From contig JAEUUP010000158.1 of the NCBI GenBank assembly GCA_016787525.1, positions 1 to 42,748 on the forward strand: 42,748 nt of DNA, in the 5' to 3' direction. The notes below the pieces were generated by a model. The model did no database searches and had not been told where the DNA came from. It was given only the letters and a program-made list of their open reading frames with translations. Origin of the DNA: Saprospiraceae bacterium (GTDB lineage Bacteria > Bacteroidota > Bacteroidia > Chitinophagales > Saprospiraceae). Below, in pieces: positions 20,201 through 26,895 of this stretch; position 1 is the stretch's first letter, and the number at the start of each line of letters is the position of its first letter. Made by a program: the position numbers and the translations under genes.

Positions 20201-22217
20201 AGATGTCAATTTATTGTTTATCAAAGGTAAGTTCAACATTGCTACATTACAAGTGGCAGCTATTTTAGAAGCGAATCTACCAACACCTAAGCTCTTGAGA
20301 GGGCGCGTAGCCGCACGATACAGCATTCTCGGCGGTATAGTGAATGGGCAGTTTAGCTTTGGCTTCGAGTTGAAAGAAGACAATCCGTGCAATGTCGTAG
20401 CGTATCCAAGGTCGCCTGCGGTCGGGCAACCCGTTGTCGCGGTTACTTATCCTGATAAAAAAGAGGAAATTCAAGTGTTTGACGATATTATCGTATCCAC
20501 CAATTTTGCTATACGCGATGTTCAATCCTATGATTTTCAGGGTTCTACCTACTATTACAGCGTGCGTGTGACACAAGTAGAGATTAGAGACGGCAATAAG
20601 GTATTGGCAACGATGAATAATTCGGATATACAATACAAAGACGAATATACTTTAGTCTTAACACCGCGCACAGCTTTACCTGCAAAAGCCAATCTTCAAT
20701 TAGTCGTCTCTGCGGAGGCGTATGATACTGAGGCTTATGGCAATATCATAAAAACCGTTGGGCGCGAAACCCGTACTGTGCCATTCAAAACAGGCGAACG
20801 TCCCGAAAAAGTATATGCCCCAATGGTCGGTTATTCTGCGCCGGGTACAGACCAAAAATATTGGTACAAAGGCTATGCTAAACCCAAAGTAACCTTGAAG
20901 CAAGATGGTTACGAGTATCTATTCGACCCGAACTACAAGGGCATCGCCTCTGAATACAAATGGCTTTTGTACAAAAAAGAAGGCGCAGATTCTACCTTAG
21001 TCGGTACTTATGACATCAATACGTCATTTGAAGGGAAAGAAACCCTAAAAGTGACAGCCGAAAATGGTGATAAATGTGGCTACACAAGACTCGTAACTAA
21101 AAAGAGGGTGAGGGAGTTTGGAATGTGGGAGAAGGAAGTAGAAGTAGTCACCCTTCTTCCAAGAACCTGCGAATACACCGTAGATGTGCCAAACCGCAGT
21201 TTTTATTTCGATGCTTTGAATACCTTAGATTTGGATAAAAAAGGCACTTACCGCATCGTCGTGATACGGAAACCTATCAATATGACGCAAACAAAAACGG
21301 CGGCTACAACTAACGTAAATGACACGAAGTCGGAAGGTTCTAATGCTGAAAATGACGCGGCAATGACAACGCGGACGCTCTCTGTCACCAAAAGTGATAT
21401 AAAAGAGATTGCTATCATTTACACCAATGTATTCGGTATCAGTCAATATACAGACGTGGCAGATAAAATAACAATCCCTTCAACGTCCAGAACAGAGACC
21501 GTTAGCAGCTTAGGACAACTGAATGTCAATAACACCGACAATTTGATGGATAATTTGCCGACTTCGGGTTTCAGACCATTTATCACGCTCACGGGTAACG
21601 CAACCGAGCCATTAGACAAATACGATATGGAACGGATTTTTGCCAATAGCAGCCTCGCGCCCTATTCAGGTTCTGATTTTCGGAGTTCATTTAATTCAAC
21701 GTACACTAATGGCGCAACTGTACAGGGAAGATACTGGACAGAAGCCTATCTTATTGACAAAATGTACCATTTTTTTGGGAGGGATAAAGCGTATATTAAT
21801 ACAATATTAAATGCCAACCTCAATAACTATACCCGAATGGGGCAAAATGGTGTAGAGTTGGTCATAAACAGTGTCAATGTACAATGGATAGCAAGTGAAA
21901 TGATGCATCAATTTGGCAACACTACTTATAGTATAGGAATCAGTTCTCTTTTTAATCTTGATTGGAGTTCTAACCTCCGTCAATATTATGTTAGAGAAGC
22001 TCAAAGTAGCGACGGTTGGGGATTTAGGAGACAACATGCTCAGGATGTACTAAGATGGTATCCATATCGTCACTATAATCCAGGAGATTATACAACGACA
22101 GGCAAGCTCAATTATACGATACCGCGTACAGTTCCCGAGCGTTTTAATCAACCGACGGCGGGTACAGTCAAAGCCTACAATTTTAGTGTCAGACCACCGA
22201 ACAGAGGCAATCTTTAA
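17250..22217 (+). CDS. 1655-aa exported protein sharing the 600-aa module of the giant protein
   Basis: Signal peptide MTCFKKIGIYIVCALSLISA, cleavage near LWA. Residues ~30-520 follow the same order of segments as one module of the 4237-aa protein: FDCNGLKVFHIEG, SLRQFVVKVTIPKF, IDYSDSEN, WKGIYIGSVGVSL, DMIYDKGNGF and LNFLGSLAIPVL. Residues ~600-1050 are different: long amphipathic strands with many glycines and aromatics (LPLVGPLMLHGFGGGIY, FAFGISYQLDQDFAFLFFSG), which could be a barrel or beta-helix. Residues ~1060-1655 look like Ig-type beta domains and a low-similarity tail. No T9SS domain is seen. The last gene of the cluster, it may combine a module with a membrane-associated part. Only one motif copy lies inside (18831-18839), followed by a 3.5-kb stretch without any. 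Confidence 0.75.
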   Translation: MTCFKKIGIYIVCALSLISAPLWAGTELPVLPATVAVQGLSLHIDPQQSVYDAETGFSGAGTMFFPALGRELSVTYSKVKLDANAQWQSGNVKASIAPDLLKAAAIDDIASPKFVDNFEGLKSFIRAARSHTDELPLMLNNLPTYQNADFGSLSVMLTEINISKEGTTAAMMALERMPEGIYLPFTRTDIPFNPLSTQAFAETQLALTATADVSDFQMPITFKKGDVAGTTGTYVTFDCNGLKVFHIEGFHKFTSGIITPSPASAPPVVATFNADVKSLRQFVVKVTIPKFTVVGADDVAFEIKDAVIDYSDSENPTTLPEAYFKEMGSTAPTKKETWKGIYIGSVGVSLSALPMKDANNKDFAFGAKDMIYDKGNGFSATFAVKTAGIADVNIKGFRLVLDEFNMRLKKNSLQDLNFLGSLAIPVLLDEKGALKYKATFNMSGDTTKAKFEIAVQFPNDIDLQVPLLELAGCKLQKTSVVKIYNNNKQWGVFANLQGNFNIGIKPNSLLSLGLPFEGWKIGDDPSVSTRSGAEELPMNFKAFDLNGDNSSSAPPKKMSGFPLTVDNISFASEKGIYKFGMDIGIALGGESSSFQAKGGVVISAALQFSKLISKKPWEGIEFKDITTNRLDLKADMSAFTFSGSLDLMKNDPVYGNGFKADVALRVKVGKGFTLDAIALFGNKSDYSYFYVDANVTLPSPLPLVGPLMLHGFGGGIYSNMEQTLSADGKSNKYIPKKGTFGFMARVEVGLANRETFDAIGELQFQFRGNWELDFFKINVKAGLLNDLATVRPSALQPFTGSKVVGSCTMMYDNRNQTITANLSVKLQNLQVSGEGQLNMFFDLNDRSNWYVHLGTPEKPVNVRFAGFGVTMYLMLGRGIGELPSIEARVPKLAGMGLQVRSNQRNDPSKKSSMSTTGSGFAFGISYQLDQDFAFLFFSGNINAGFGVDAILRNDLGECNGQKMGWNGWYMAGQAYAYVGAKVDLDVNLLFIKGKFNIATLQVAAILEANLPTPKLLRGRVAARYSILGGIVNGQFSFGFELKEDNPCNVVAYPRSPAVGQPVVAVTYPDKKEEIQVFDDIIVSTNFAIRDVQSYDFQGSTYYYSVRVTQVEIRDGNKVLATMNNSDIQYKDEYTLVLTPRTALPAKANLQLVVSAEAYDTEAYGNIIKTVGRETRTVPFKTGERPEKVYAPMVGYSAPGTDQKYWYKGYAKPKVTLKQDGYEYLFDPNYKGIASEYKWLLYKKEGADSTLVGTYDINTSFEGKETLKVTAENGDKCGYTRLVTKKRVREFGMWEKEVEVVTLLPRTCEYTVDVPNRSFYFDALNTLDLDKKGTYRIVVIRKPINMTQTKTAATTNVNDTKSEGSNAENDAAMTTRTLSVTKSDIKEIAIIYTNVFGISQYTDVADKITIPSTSRTETVSSLGQLNVNNTDNLMDNLPTSGFRPFITLTGNATEPLDKYDMERIFANSSLAPYSGSDFRSSFNSTYTNGATVQGRYWTEAYLIDKMYHFFGRDKAYINTILNANLNNYTRMGQNGVELVINSVNVQWIASEMMHQFGNTTYSIGISSLFNLDWSSNLRQYYVREAQSSDGWGFRRQHAQDVLRWYPYRHYNPGDYTTTGKLNYTIPRTVPERFNQPTAGTVKAYNFSVRPPNRGNL

Positions 22218-22242
22218 ACGCAGGCAATTTTCGTAGCGCAAC

Positions 22243-22275
22243 AGTCTTAGGGAGTCTCAAAGGCTTCCTAAGACT
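22243..22275. repeat. REP-like palindrome
   Basis: AGTCTTAGG (22243-22251) pairs with CCTAAGACT (22267-22275) around GAGTCTCAAAGGCTT, preceded by GCGCAAC. It lies 25 bases after the stop of the 1655-aa gene and may serve as its 3' end structure. It has the same plan as the palindromes at 17129, 22391 and 22847 but different outer arms. Confidence 0.7.
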
Positions 22276-22314
22276 TTATAAAGCCTTGATTTCCGATTAA
22301 AAAAAACGGGAAAA

Positions 22315-22348
22315 TACTGAGGGGGTACTCAATTAAGCCCCCTCAGTA
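22315..22348. repeat. Perfect inverted pair of the dispersed word (11-bp stem)
   Basis: TACTGAGGGGG (22315-22325) and CCCCCTCAGTA (22338-22348) are exact reverse complements with a 12-base loop, followed by AAAAA. This is a fully formed hairpin composed only of the dispersed word. It could terminate transcription from the upstream cluster. Confidence 0.9.
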
Positions 22349-22390
22349 AAAATGGCATTAAACACGTATGCGCGTTTTGCCATTGGCTTC

Positions 22391-22421
22391 CGTTGGTGAA
22401 ACTTTGAAAGTTTCTCCAACG
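22391..22421. repeat. REP-like palindrome, 15-bp arms
   Basis: CGTTGGTGAAACTTT (22391-22405) and AAAGTTTCTCCAACG (22407-22421) are reverse complements with one mismatch, around a single G. The core AAACTTTGAAAGTTT mirrors that of the palindrome at 1533. I find no gene between 22217 and 22968; this spacer holds only repeats and a terminator. Confidence 0.85.
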
Positions 22422-22500
22422 CGAATACATGAATTACCTGAATTGGGCATCTGGTATTGACCCCTCGTTGAAATGAAGGGTTACAAGACGATAGATGTTT

Positions 22501-22636
22501 TTGTCTGACAAGGAAGCCATCTTCTATGACAAGGAGACCACATTGTCTGACAAGGAAGCTATCTTATGAGACAAGGAGACCACATTGTCTGACAAGGAAG
22601 CCATATCGTGAGACAAGGAGACCACATTGTCTGACA
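22501..22636 (+). repeat. 42-bp tandem repeat, 3.2 copies
   Basis: Units are 22501-22542, 22543-22584 and 22585-22626, with a partial fourth (TTGTCTGACA) to 22636. Each reads TTGTCTGACAAGGAAGC, then a variable stretch, then GACAAGGAGACCACA, so each unit itself contains two GACAAGGA half-units. No open frame of any length runs through it and there are no unique spacers. Function is not known. Confidence 0.9.
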
Positions 22637-22783
22637 TTTTCAGATGTTTATACTAAACGATACAGGGCTTTAGGATGATTGAGCATAAAGCCAAAATTTT
22701 AACCTCAAAGAGTGTTTAAAACATACAACCCGACAACTACATAACCATATATTTTGATACTAAAAATCCTTGTCAGAGTACGA

Positions 22784-22816
22784 AGCCGCCTCTCGTACTG
22801 AGGGGTGGCTTTTTTT
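22784..22816 (+). terminator. Intrinsic terminator containing the dispersed word
   Basis: AGCCGCCTCTC (22784-22794) pairs with GAGGGGTGGCT (22800-22810) over 11 bp (two G-T pairs) with loop GTACT, followed by seven T. The loop and right arm are made by the word TACTGAGGGG. This is a textbook rho-independent terminator on the plus strand, although the nearest upstream gene ends 570 bp earlier. Confidence 0.8.
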
Positions 22817-22843
22817 CAAAAAACCAAAAGGTATTTACTTGTG

Positions 22844-22887
22844 CAACGTTGGAAAAACTTTGAAAGGTTTCTCCAACGTGTCGCAAA
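22844..22887. repeat. REP-like palindrome with GTGTCGCAA tail
   Basis: CGTTGGA (22847-22853) pairs with TCCAACG (22872-22878) around AAAACTTTGAAAGGTTTC, followed by TGTCGCAA. It is close in sequence to the element at 22391 and shares its tail with the element at 17129-17170. It lies about 80 bp before the start of the NHL-repeat gene. Confidence 0.75.
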
Positions 22888-22967
22888 TACTTCCTCCCGA
22901 TTGCCTCGGAACAGGTCAGTATTTTTTGAATGCACACATTATTCTAATCAATTAAAATTTCAGTAAA

Positions 22968-25900
22968 ATGAAACAAACGTACAAATGCGCGGAATCAGTC
23001 TTTTTTCTCCTTTTAGTGGCTTTCAGCCTACCCCTCAGTATGGTGGCACAAGCCCCCAACATTTCGTATTCGGGCGTTGCCACCGCTTACCCAGTCAATG
23101 TCGCTATCACGGCGTTGACACCGACCAATACAGGTGGTGCTGTCTCAGGTCTTACTAATAACGTCACGACTTTTGCGGGTAGTGGCACGCAAGGTCAGGC
23201 AGACGGTACAGGCACATCTGCGAGTTTTTACAGTCCTCTTGGTGTCGCCATAGATGCCTCAGGTAATGTTTATGTGGCTGAACGAAACAATCATAAAATC
23301 CGCAAAATCACGTCTGCGGGCGTGGTGACAACTTTTGCAGGTAGTGGCACAGCAGGTTCGACAAATGCAACAGGCACATCTGCCAGCTTTCAAAGTCCTC
23401 ATGGTCTGGCTGTAGATGCATCAGGTAATATCTATGTGGCTGACTATGATAATCATAAAATTCGCAAAATCACACCTGCGGGTGTAGTGACCACTTTTGC
23501 AGGTAGCGGTACAGCAGGCTCGACAGATGCGACAGGCATATCTGCCAGCTTTAATAACCCTATTGGTGTCGCCGTAGATGCTTCGGGTAATGTTTATGTG
23601 GCTGACTATAGTAATCATAAAATCCGCAAAATCACACCTGCGGGCGTGGTAACCACTTTGGCGGGTAGCGGCACAGCAGGTTCGACAGATGCGACAGGTA
23701 CATCTGCGAGTTTTTATCTTCCTATGGGCGTCGCCGTAGATGCGTCAGGTAATGTCTATGTGGGTGACCTGCTAAATAATAAAATCCGAAAAATCACGTC
23801 TGCGGGCGTGGTGACCACTTTTGCAGGTAGCGGCGCACAAGGTTCGACAGATGGGACAGGCACTTCTGCGAGCTTTAAAAATCCTGGTTATATCACCAGA
23901 GATGCATCAGGTAATTTTTATGTGGCTGACAATAGTAATTATAAAATCCGTAAAATTACGTCTGCGGGCGTAGTGACTACTTTGGCGGGTAGCGGCACAC
24001 AAGGTTCGACAGATGCCATAGGCACATCTGCCAGCTTTAAAGGCCTTGGTGGTGTTGCCGTAATATCAGGGAATTTATATGTGGCTGACAATACCAATTA
24101 TAAAATCCGAAAAATTGACCTATACGGCTATAGCATTAGCCCTGACTTGCCAGCAGGTTTAAGCATCAACGCCTCAGGCGTAATAAGCGGCACACCGACG
24201 GCAACAGCCCCTTCAACGACTTATACCATAACGGCTACAAACGCAAACGGCAGCAGCTCAACGACGATAACTTTTAGTGTAGAAGTACCACCCAATATTT
24301 CGTATTCGGGTGTTGCCGCCACTTACCCACGCAATGTTGCTATCACAGCGTTGACACCGACGAACAGTGGAAGTGTTGTCTTGGGTCTTGCTAATAACTT
24401 AACTGTTCTTGCAGGTAGCGGCTTACCAGTTTCGACAGATGGGACAGGCGCATCTGCGAGCTTTTATAGTCCTTCTGGTGTTGCCGTAGATGCATCAAGC
24501 AATGTCTATGTGGCTGACTGGAAAAATAATAAAATCCGCAAAATCACACCTGCGGGCGTAGTGACGACTTTTGCGGGTAGCGGCTCAGCAGGTTCGACAG
24601 ATGCGACAGGCACATCGGCCAGCTTTAATGGTCCTTATGGTATCGCCGTAGATGCCTCAGGTAATGTTTATGTGGCTGACAATGCCAATCATAAAATCCG
24701 CAAAATCACGTCTGCAGGCGTAGTGACGACTTTTGCGGGTAGCGGCTCAGCAGGTTCGACAGATGCGACAGGCACATCGGCGAGCTTTTACTATCCTGTA
24801 GATGTCGCCGTAGATGCATTAGGTAATGTCTATGTGGCGGACGGGAACAATCATAAAATCCGCAAAATCACCTCTGCGGGCGTAGTGTCAACTTTGGCGG
24901 GTAGTGGCACAACAGGTTCGACAGATGCGACAAGCACATCCGCAAGCTTTAACACGCCTTATAGTGTTGCCGTAGATGCATCAGGTAATGTCTATGTGGC
25001 TGACCTTGCCAATCAAAAAATCCGCAAAATCACGTCTGCGGGCGTAGTGACAACTTTGGCAGGTAGCGGCACAGCAAGTTCGACAGATGGAACAGGCACA
25101 TCCGCGAGTTTTAACAACCCTTATGGTGTTGCCGTAGATGCCTCAGGTAATGTCTATGTGGCGGACTTTAGCACTAGTCAAATCCGCAAAATCACATCGG
25201 CAGGTGTGGTGACAACTTTAGCACTTTCAGCCCAAACAGGAGTTCTTAATAACCCCAGGGGTGTCGCCGTAGATGCATCAGGTAATCTCTATGTGGCTGA
25301 CTATGGAAATAATAAAATCCGCAAAGTTGCCCTATATGGTTATAGTGTTAGTCCTGCCTTGCCAGCAGGTTTAAGCATCAATGCCTCAGGTGTGATAAGC
25401 GGCACACCAACAGCTACAGCCGCTTCAACAACTTATACCATAACAGGTACAAATGCAGTTGGTAGCAGTTCAACGACGATGAATTTCAGTACGTTTACGT
25501 CTTATAAATGGACAGGTGGGACAACGGCTTGGGCAACCGCATCTAATTGGGAATCTATTACTGCGCCGACCAGTACATCAGATATTGTCATTCCGAACAC
25601 GACCAATAAACCGACGCTTTCTACCAATACAATGGTTGCCAGTGTAACTTTTACAGGTAATAATCAACTGATATTAGGTAACTTTAACCTAACGACCAAT
25701 AGTCTAACGGGCGGCAGCAGCACGGCTTATGTCGTTACAGACGGCACAGGTAGTTTGACCATCAACAATATCGGCACAACTGCCACGCTCTTTCCCGTCG
25801 GACCTTCTACAACCGCGTATGCTCCTGTCACCATTACCAATAATGTCAGCCGCAATTTCACGGTTAAAGTCGGTACGACACTGACAAATCCTGTGGCAAA

Positions 25901-26690
25901 CTATCGCTATGTCAATCAGCAATGGGACATTACCCCCTCAGTATTGACAGGCAATACGGCAACCTTAGCTTTTGGTTGGTCATCGAGCGCACAAGCTGCC
26001 TCTTTCAATCCTGCCGAGTCTGTACAAGTCAATCATTACAACACCACGAGCAATACGTGGGATGCATCGTTTAGTGCCACCGTTTCTGGTTCAAATCCTT
26101 ACACCGCTACTGCCAGTGGTATTACCACGTTTTCACCTTTTAACGTGAGTAATGTTACCGTTTTACCCGTCGAACTCTTGTCTTTTTCGGGCAAAAATAT
26201 TGAGGTACGAAATCCCGCAACAGGCGGGACTGAGGGGGGCAATCTCCTCACTTGGCAAACAGCCGAAGAGAAAAATGTCCTCCATTTTGACATCGAACGC
26301 AGCACGAACGGACAGTCATTCACCAAAATCGGTACGGTCAAAGCGCAAGGCTCTCATTCAGATTACCAATTTACAGACCCACAAACAACGGCCAATATCC
26401 ATTACTACCGATTGAAAATCTATGATTTTGATGGCAAAACAGACTATTCCAAAGTCATCACCCTGTCTAACTCGTCAAAAAGCCGATTGATAATCTACCC
26501 CTCAGTAACCCAGCAGTTTTTGACCATCGAAACCAATACAGAATCCGCCGATTATCAAGTCTTCAATCTCTTAGGGCAACAAGTGTTGACAGGCAAAACC
26601 AACCCCCAACGCCTCGATGTGTCGGCTTTGCCCAATGGTACTTATATGGTTAGAGTAGGGCAGGAAGCCGTTAAGTTTATTAAGCAATAG
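22968..26690 (+). CDS. NHL-repeat surface protein with T9SS C-terminal sorting domain (1240 aa)
   Basis: A signal peptide is followed by two blocks of six NHL beta-propeller repeats, 54 residues each (pattern VVTTFAGSGTAGSTDATG, then VAVDASGNVYVAD and NHKIRKIT). Each block is closed by an Ig-type domain of the He_PIG kind (LPAGLSINASGVISGTPT). Six repeats are the usual number for one closed propeller, so two propellers are predicted. Residues ~845-1060 are beta-rich (SYKWTGGTTAWATASNW). The end is a type A T9SS sorting domain, RLIIYPSV... to NGTYMVRVG and KFIKQ, so the protein is exported across the outer membrane and probably attached to the surface. In that domain the family's conserved YPNP is YPSV here, exactly where a CCCCTCAGT word (26498-26506) lies. 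Three other words lie at 23031 (signal peptide), 25934 and 26229. The start ATG directly precedes the signal peptide. Confidence 0.9.
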   Translation: MKQTYKCAESVFFLLLVAFSLPLSMVAQAPNISYSGVATAYPVNVAITALTPTNTGGAVSGLTNNVTTFAGSGTQGQADGTGTSASFYSPLGVAIDASGNVYVAERNNHKIRKITSAGVVTTFAGSGTAGSTNATGTSASFQSPHGLAVDASGNIYVADYDNHKIRKITPAGVVTTFAGSGTAGSTDATGISASFNNPIGVAVDASGNVYVADYSNHKIRKITPAGVVTTLAGSGTAGSTDATGTSASFYLPMGVAVDASGNVYVGDLLNNKIRKITSAGVVTTFAGSGAQGSTDGTGTSASFKNPGYITRDASGNFYVADNSNYKIRKITSAGVVTTLAGSGTQGSTDAIGTSASFKGLGGVAVISGNLYVADNTNYKIRKIDLYGYSISPDLPAGLSINASGVISGTPTATAPSTTYTITATNANGSSSTTITFSVEVPPNISYSGVAATYPRNVAITALTPTNSGSVVLGLANNLTVLAGSGLPVSTDGTGASASFYSPSGVAVDASSNVYVADWKNNKIRKITPAGVVTTFAGSGSAGSTDATGTSASFNGPYGIAVDASGNVYVADNANHKIRKITSAGVVTTFAGSGSAGSTDATGTSASFYYPVDVAVDALGNVYVADGNNHKIRKITSAGVVSTLAGSGTTGSTDATSTSASFNTPYSVAVDASGNVYVADLANQKIRKITSAGVVTTLAGSGTASSTDGTGTSASFNNPYGVAVDASGNVYVADFSTSQIRKITSAGVVTTLALSAQTGVLNNPRGVAVDASGNLYVADYGNNKIRKVALYGYSVSPALPAGLSINASGVISGTPTATAASTTYTITGTNAVGSSSTTMNFSTFTSYKWTGGTTAWATASNWESITAPTSTSDIVIPNTTNKPTLSTNTMVASVTFTGNNQLILGNFNLTTNSLTGGSSTAYVVTDGTGSLTINNIGTTATLFPVGPSTTAYAPVTITNNVSRNFTVKVGTTLTNPVANYRYVNQQWDITPSVLTGNTATLAFGWSSSAQAASFNPAESVQVNHYNTTSNTWDASFSATVSGSNPYTATASGITTFSPFNVSNVTVLPVELLSFSGKNIEVRNPATGGTEGGNLLTWQTAEEKNVLHFDIERSTNGQSFTKIGTVKAQGSHSDYQFTDPQTTANIHYYRLKIYDFDGKTDYSKVITLSNSSKSRLIIYPSVTQQFLTIETNTESADYQVFNLLGQQVLTGKTNPQRLDVSALPNGTYMVRVGQEAVKFIKQ
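23165..25330 (+). repeat. 162-bp coding repeats, 12 copies in two blocks of six
   Basis: The NHL units are highly similar at DNA level (period 162 bp; shared strings such as GATGCATCAGGTAATGT and AAAATCCGCAAAATCAC). Block one spans about 23165-24120 and block two about 24385-25330, separated by the first Ig domain. The homogeneity suggests recent expansion or gene conversion. No motif copies lie inside either block. Confidence 0.85.
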
Positions 26691-26716
26691 TGTAAAATTC
26701 TTTTCATAAAGTCGAA

Positions 26717-26751
26717 AGCCATCTACTTATACTGAGAGGTGGCTTTTTTTA
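26717..26751 (+). terminator. Intrinsic terminator of the NHL gene, with a variant of the dispersed word
   Basis: AGCCATCT (26717-26724) pairs with AGGTGGCT (26737-26744), followed by a run of seven T. The loop and right arm read TACTGAGAGGTGGCT, one base away from the word (GAGAGG for GAGGGG). It lies 27 bp after the stop codon and resembles the terminator at 22784. Confidence 0.8.
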
Positions 26752-26895
26752 TACCCATATCTACCTCATCTGTCCTCACTCAAACTTTCCGCTTTTTTCA
26801 AATCTCAACTCGTTGGCAATCAATTTTCGTGATTCAAAAGAAAATCTTTTGTCAACCCATTTCAGGACAATACATCAAACCTGTTAATTGGTATT

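Noticed and set aside
20727-20740. ATACTGAGGCTTAT as another motif copy
   Set aside because: Lacks the GGGG end that defines the word; not counted. Variants at 15084, 15941, 22461 and 34177 were left out for the same reason.
22501-22636. Short regular repeats resembling a CRISPR array
   Set aside because: The 42-bp units are directly adjacent, with no unique spacers and no cas genes nearby.
22770-22955. 61-codon plus-strand frame in the spacer before the NHL gene
   Set aside because: It runs through a terminator hairpin and a REP-like palindrome and matches no family.
23165-25330. Regular 162-bp periodicity as possible CRISPR or satellite
   Set aside because: The repeats stay in frame through a single long protein and encode NHL propeller blades.
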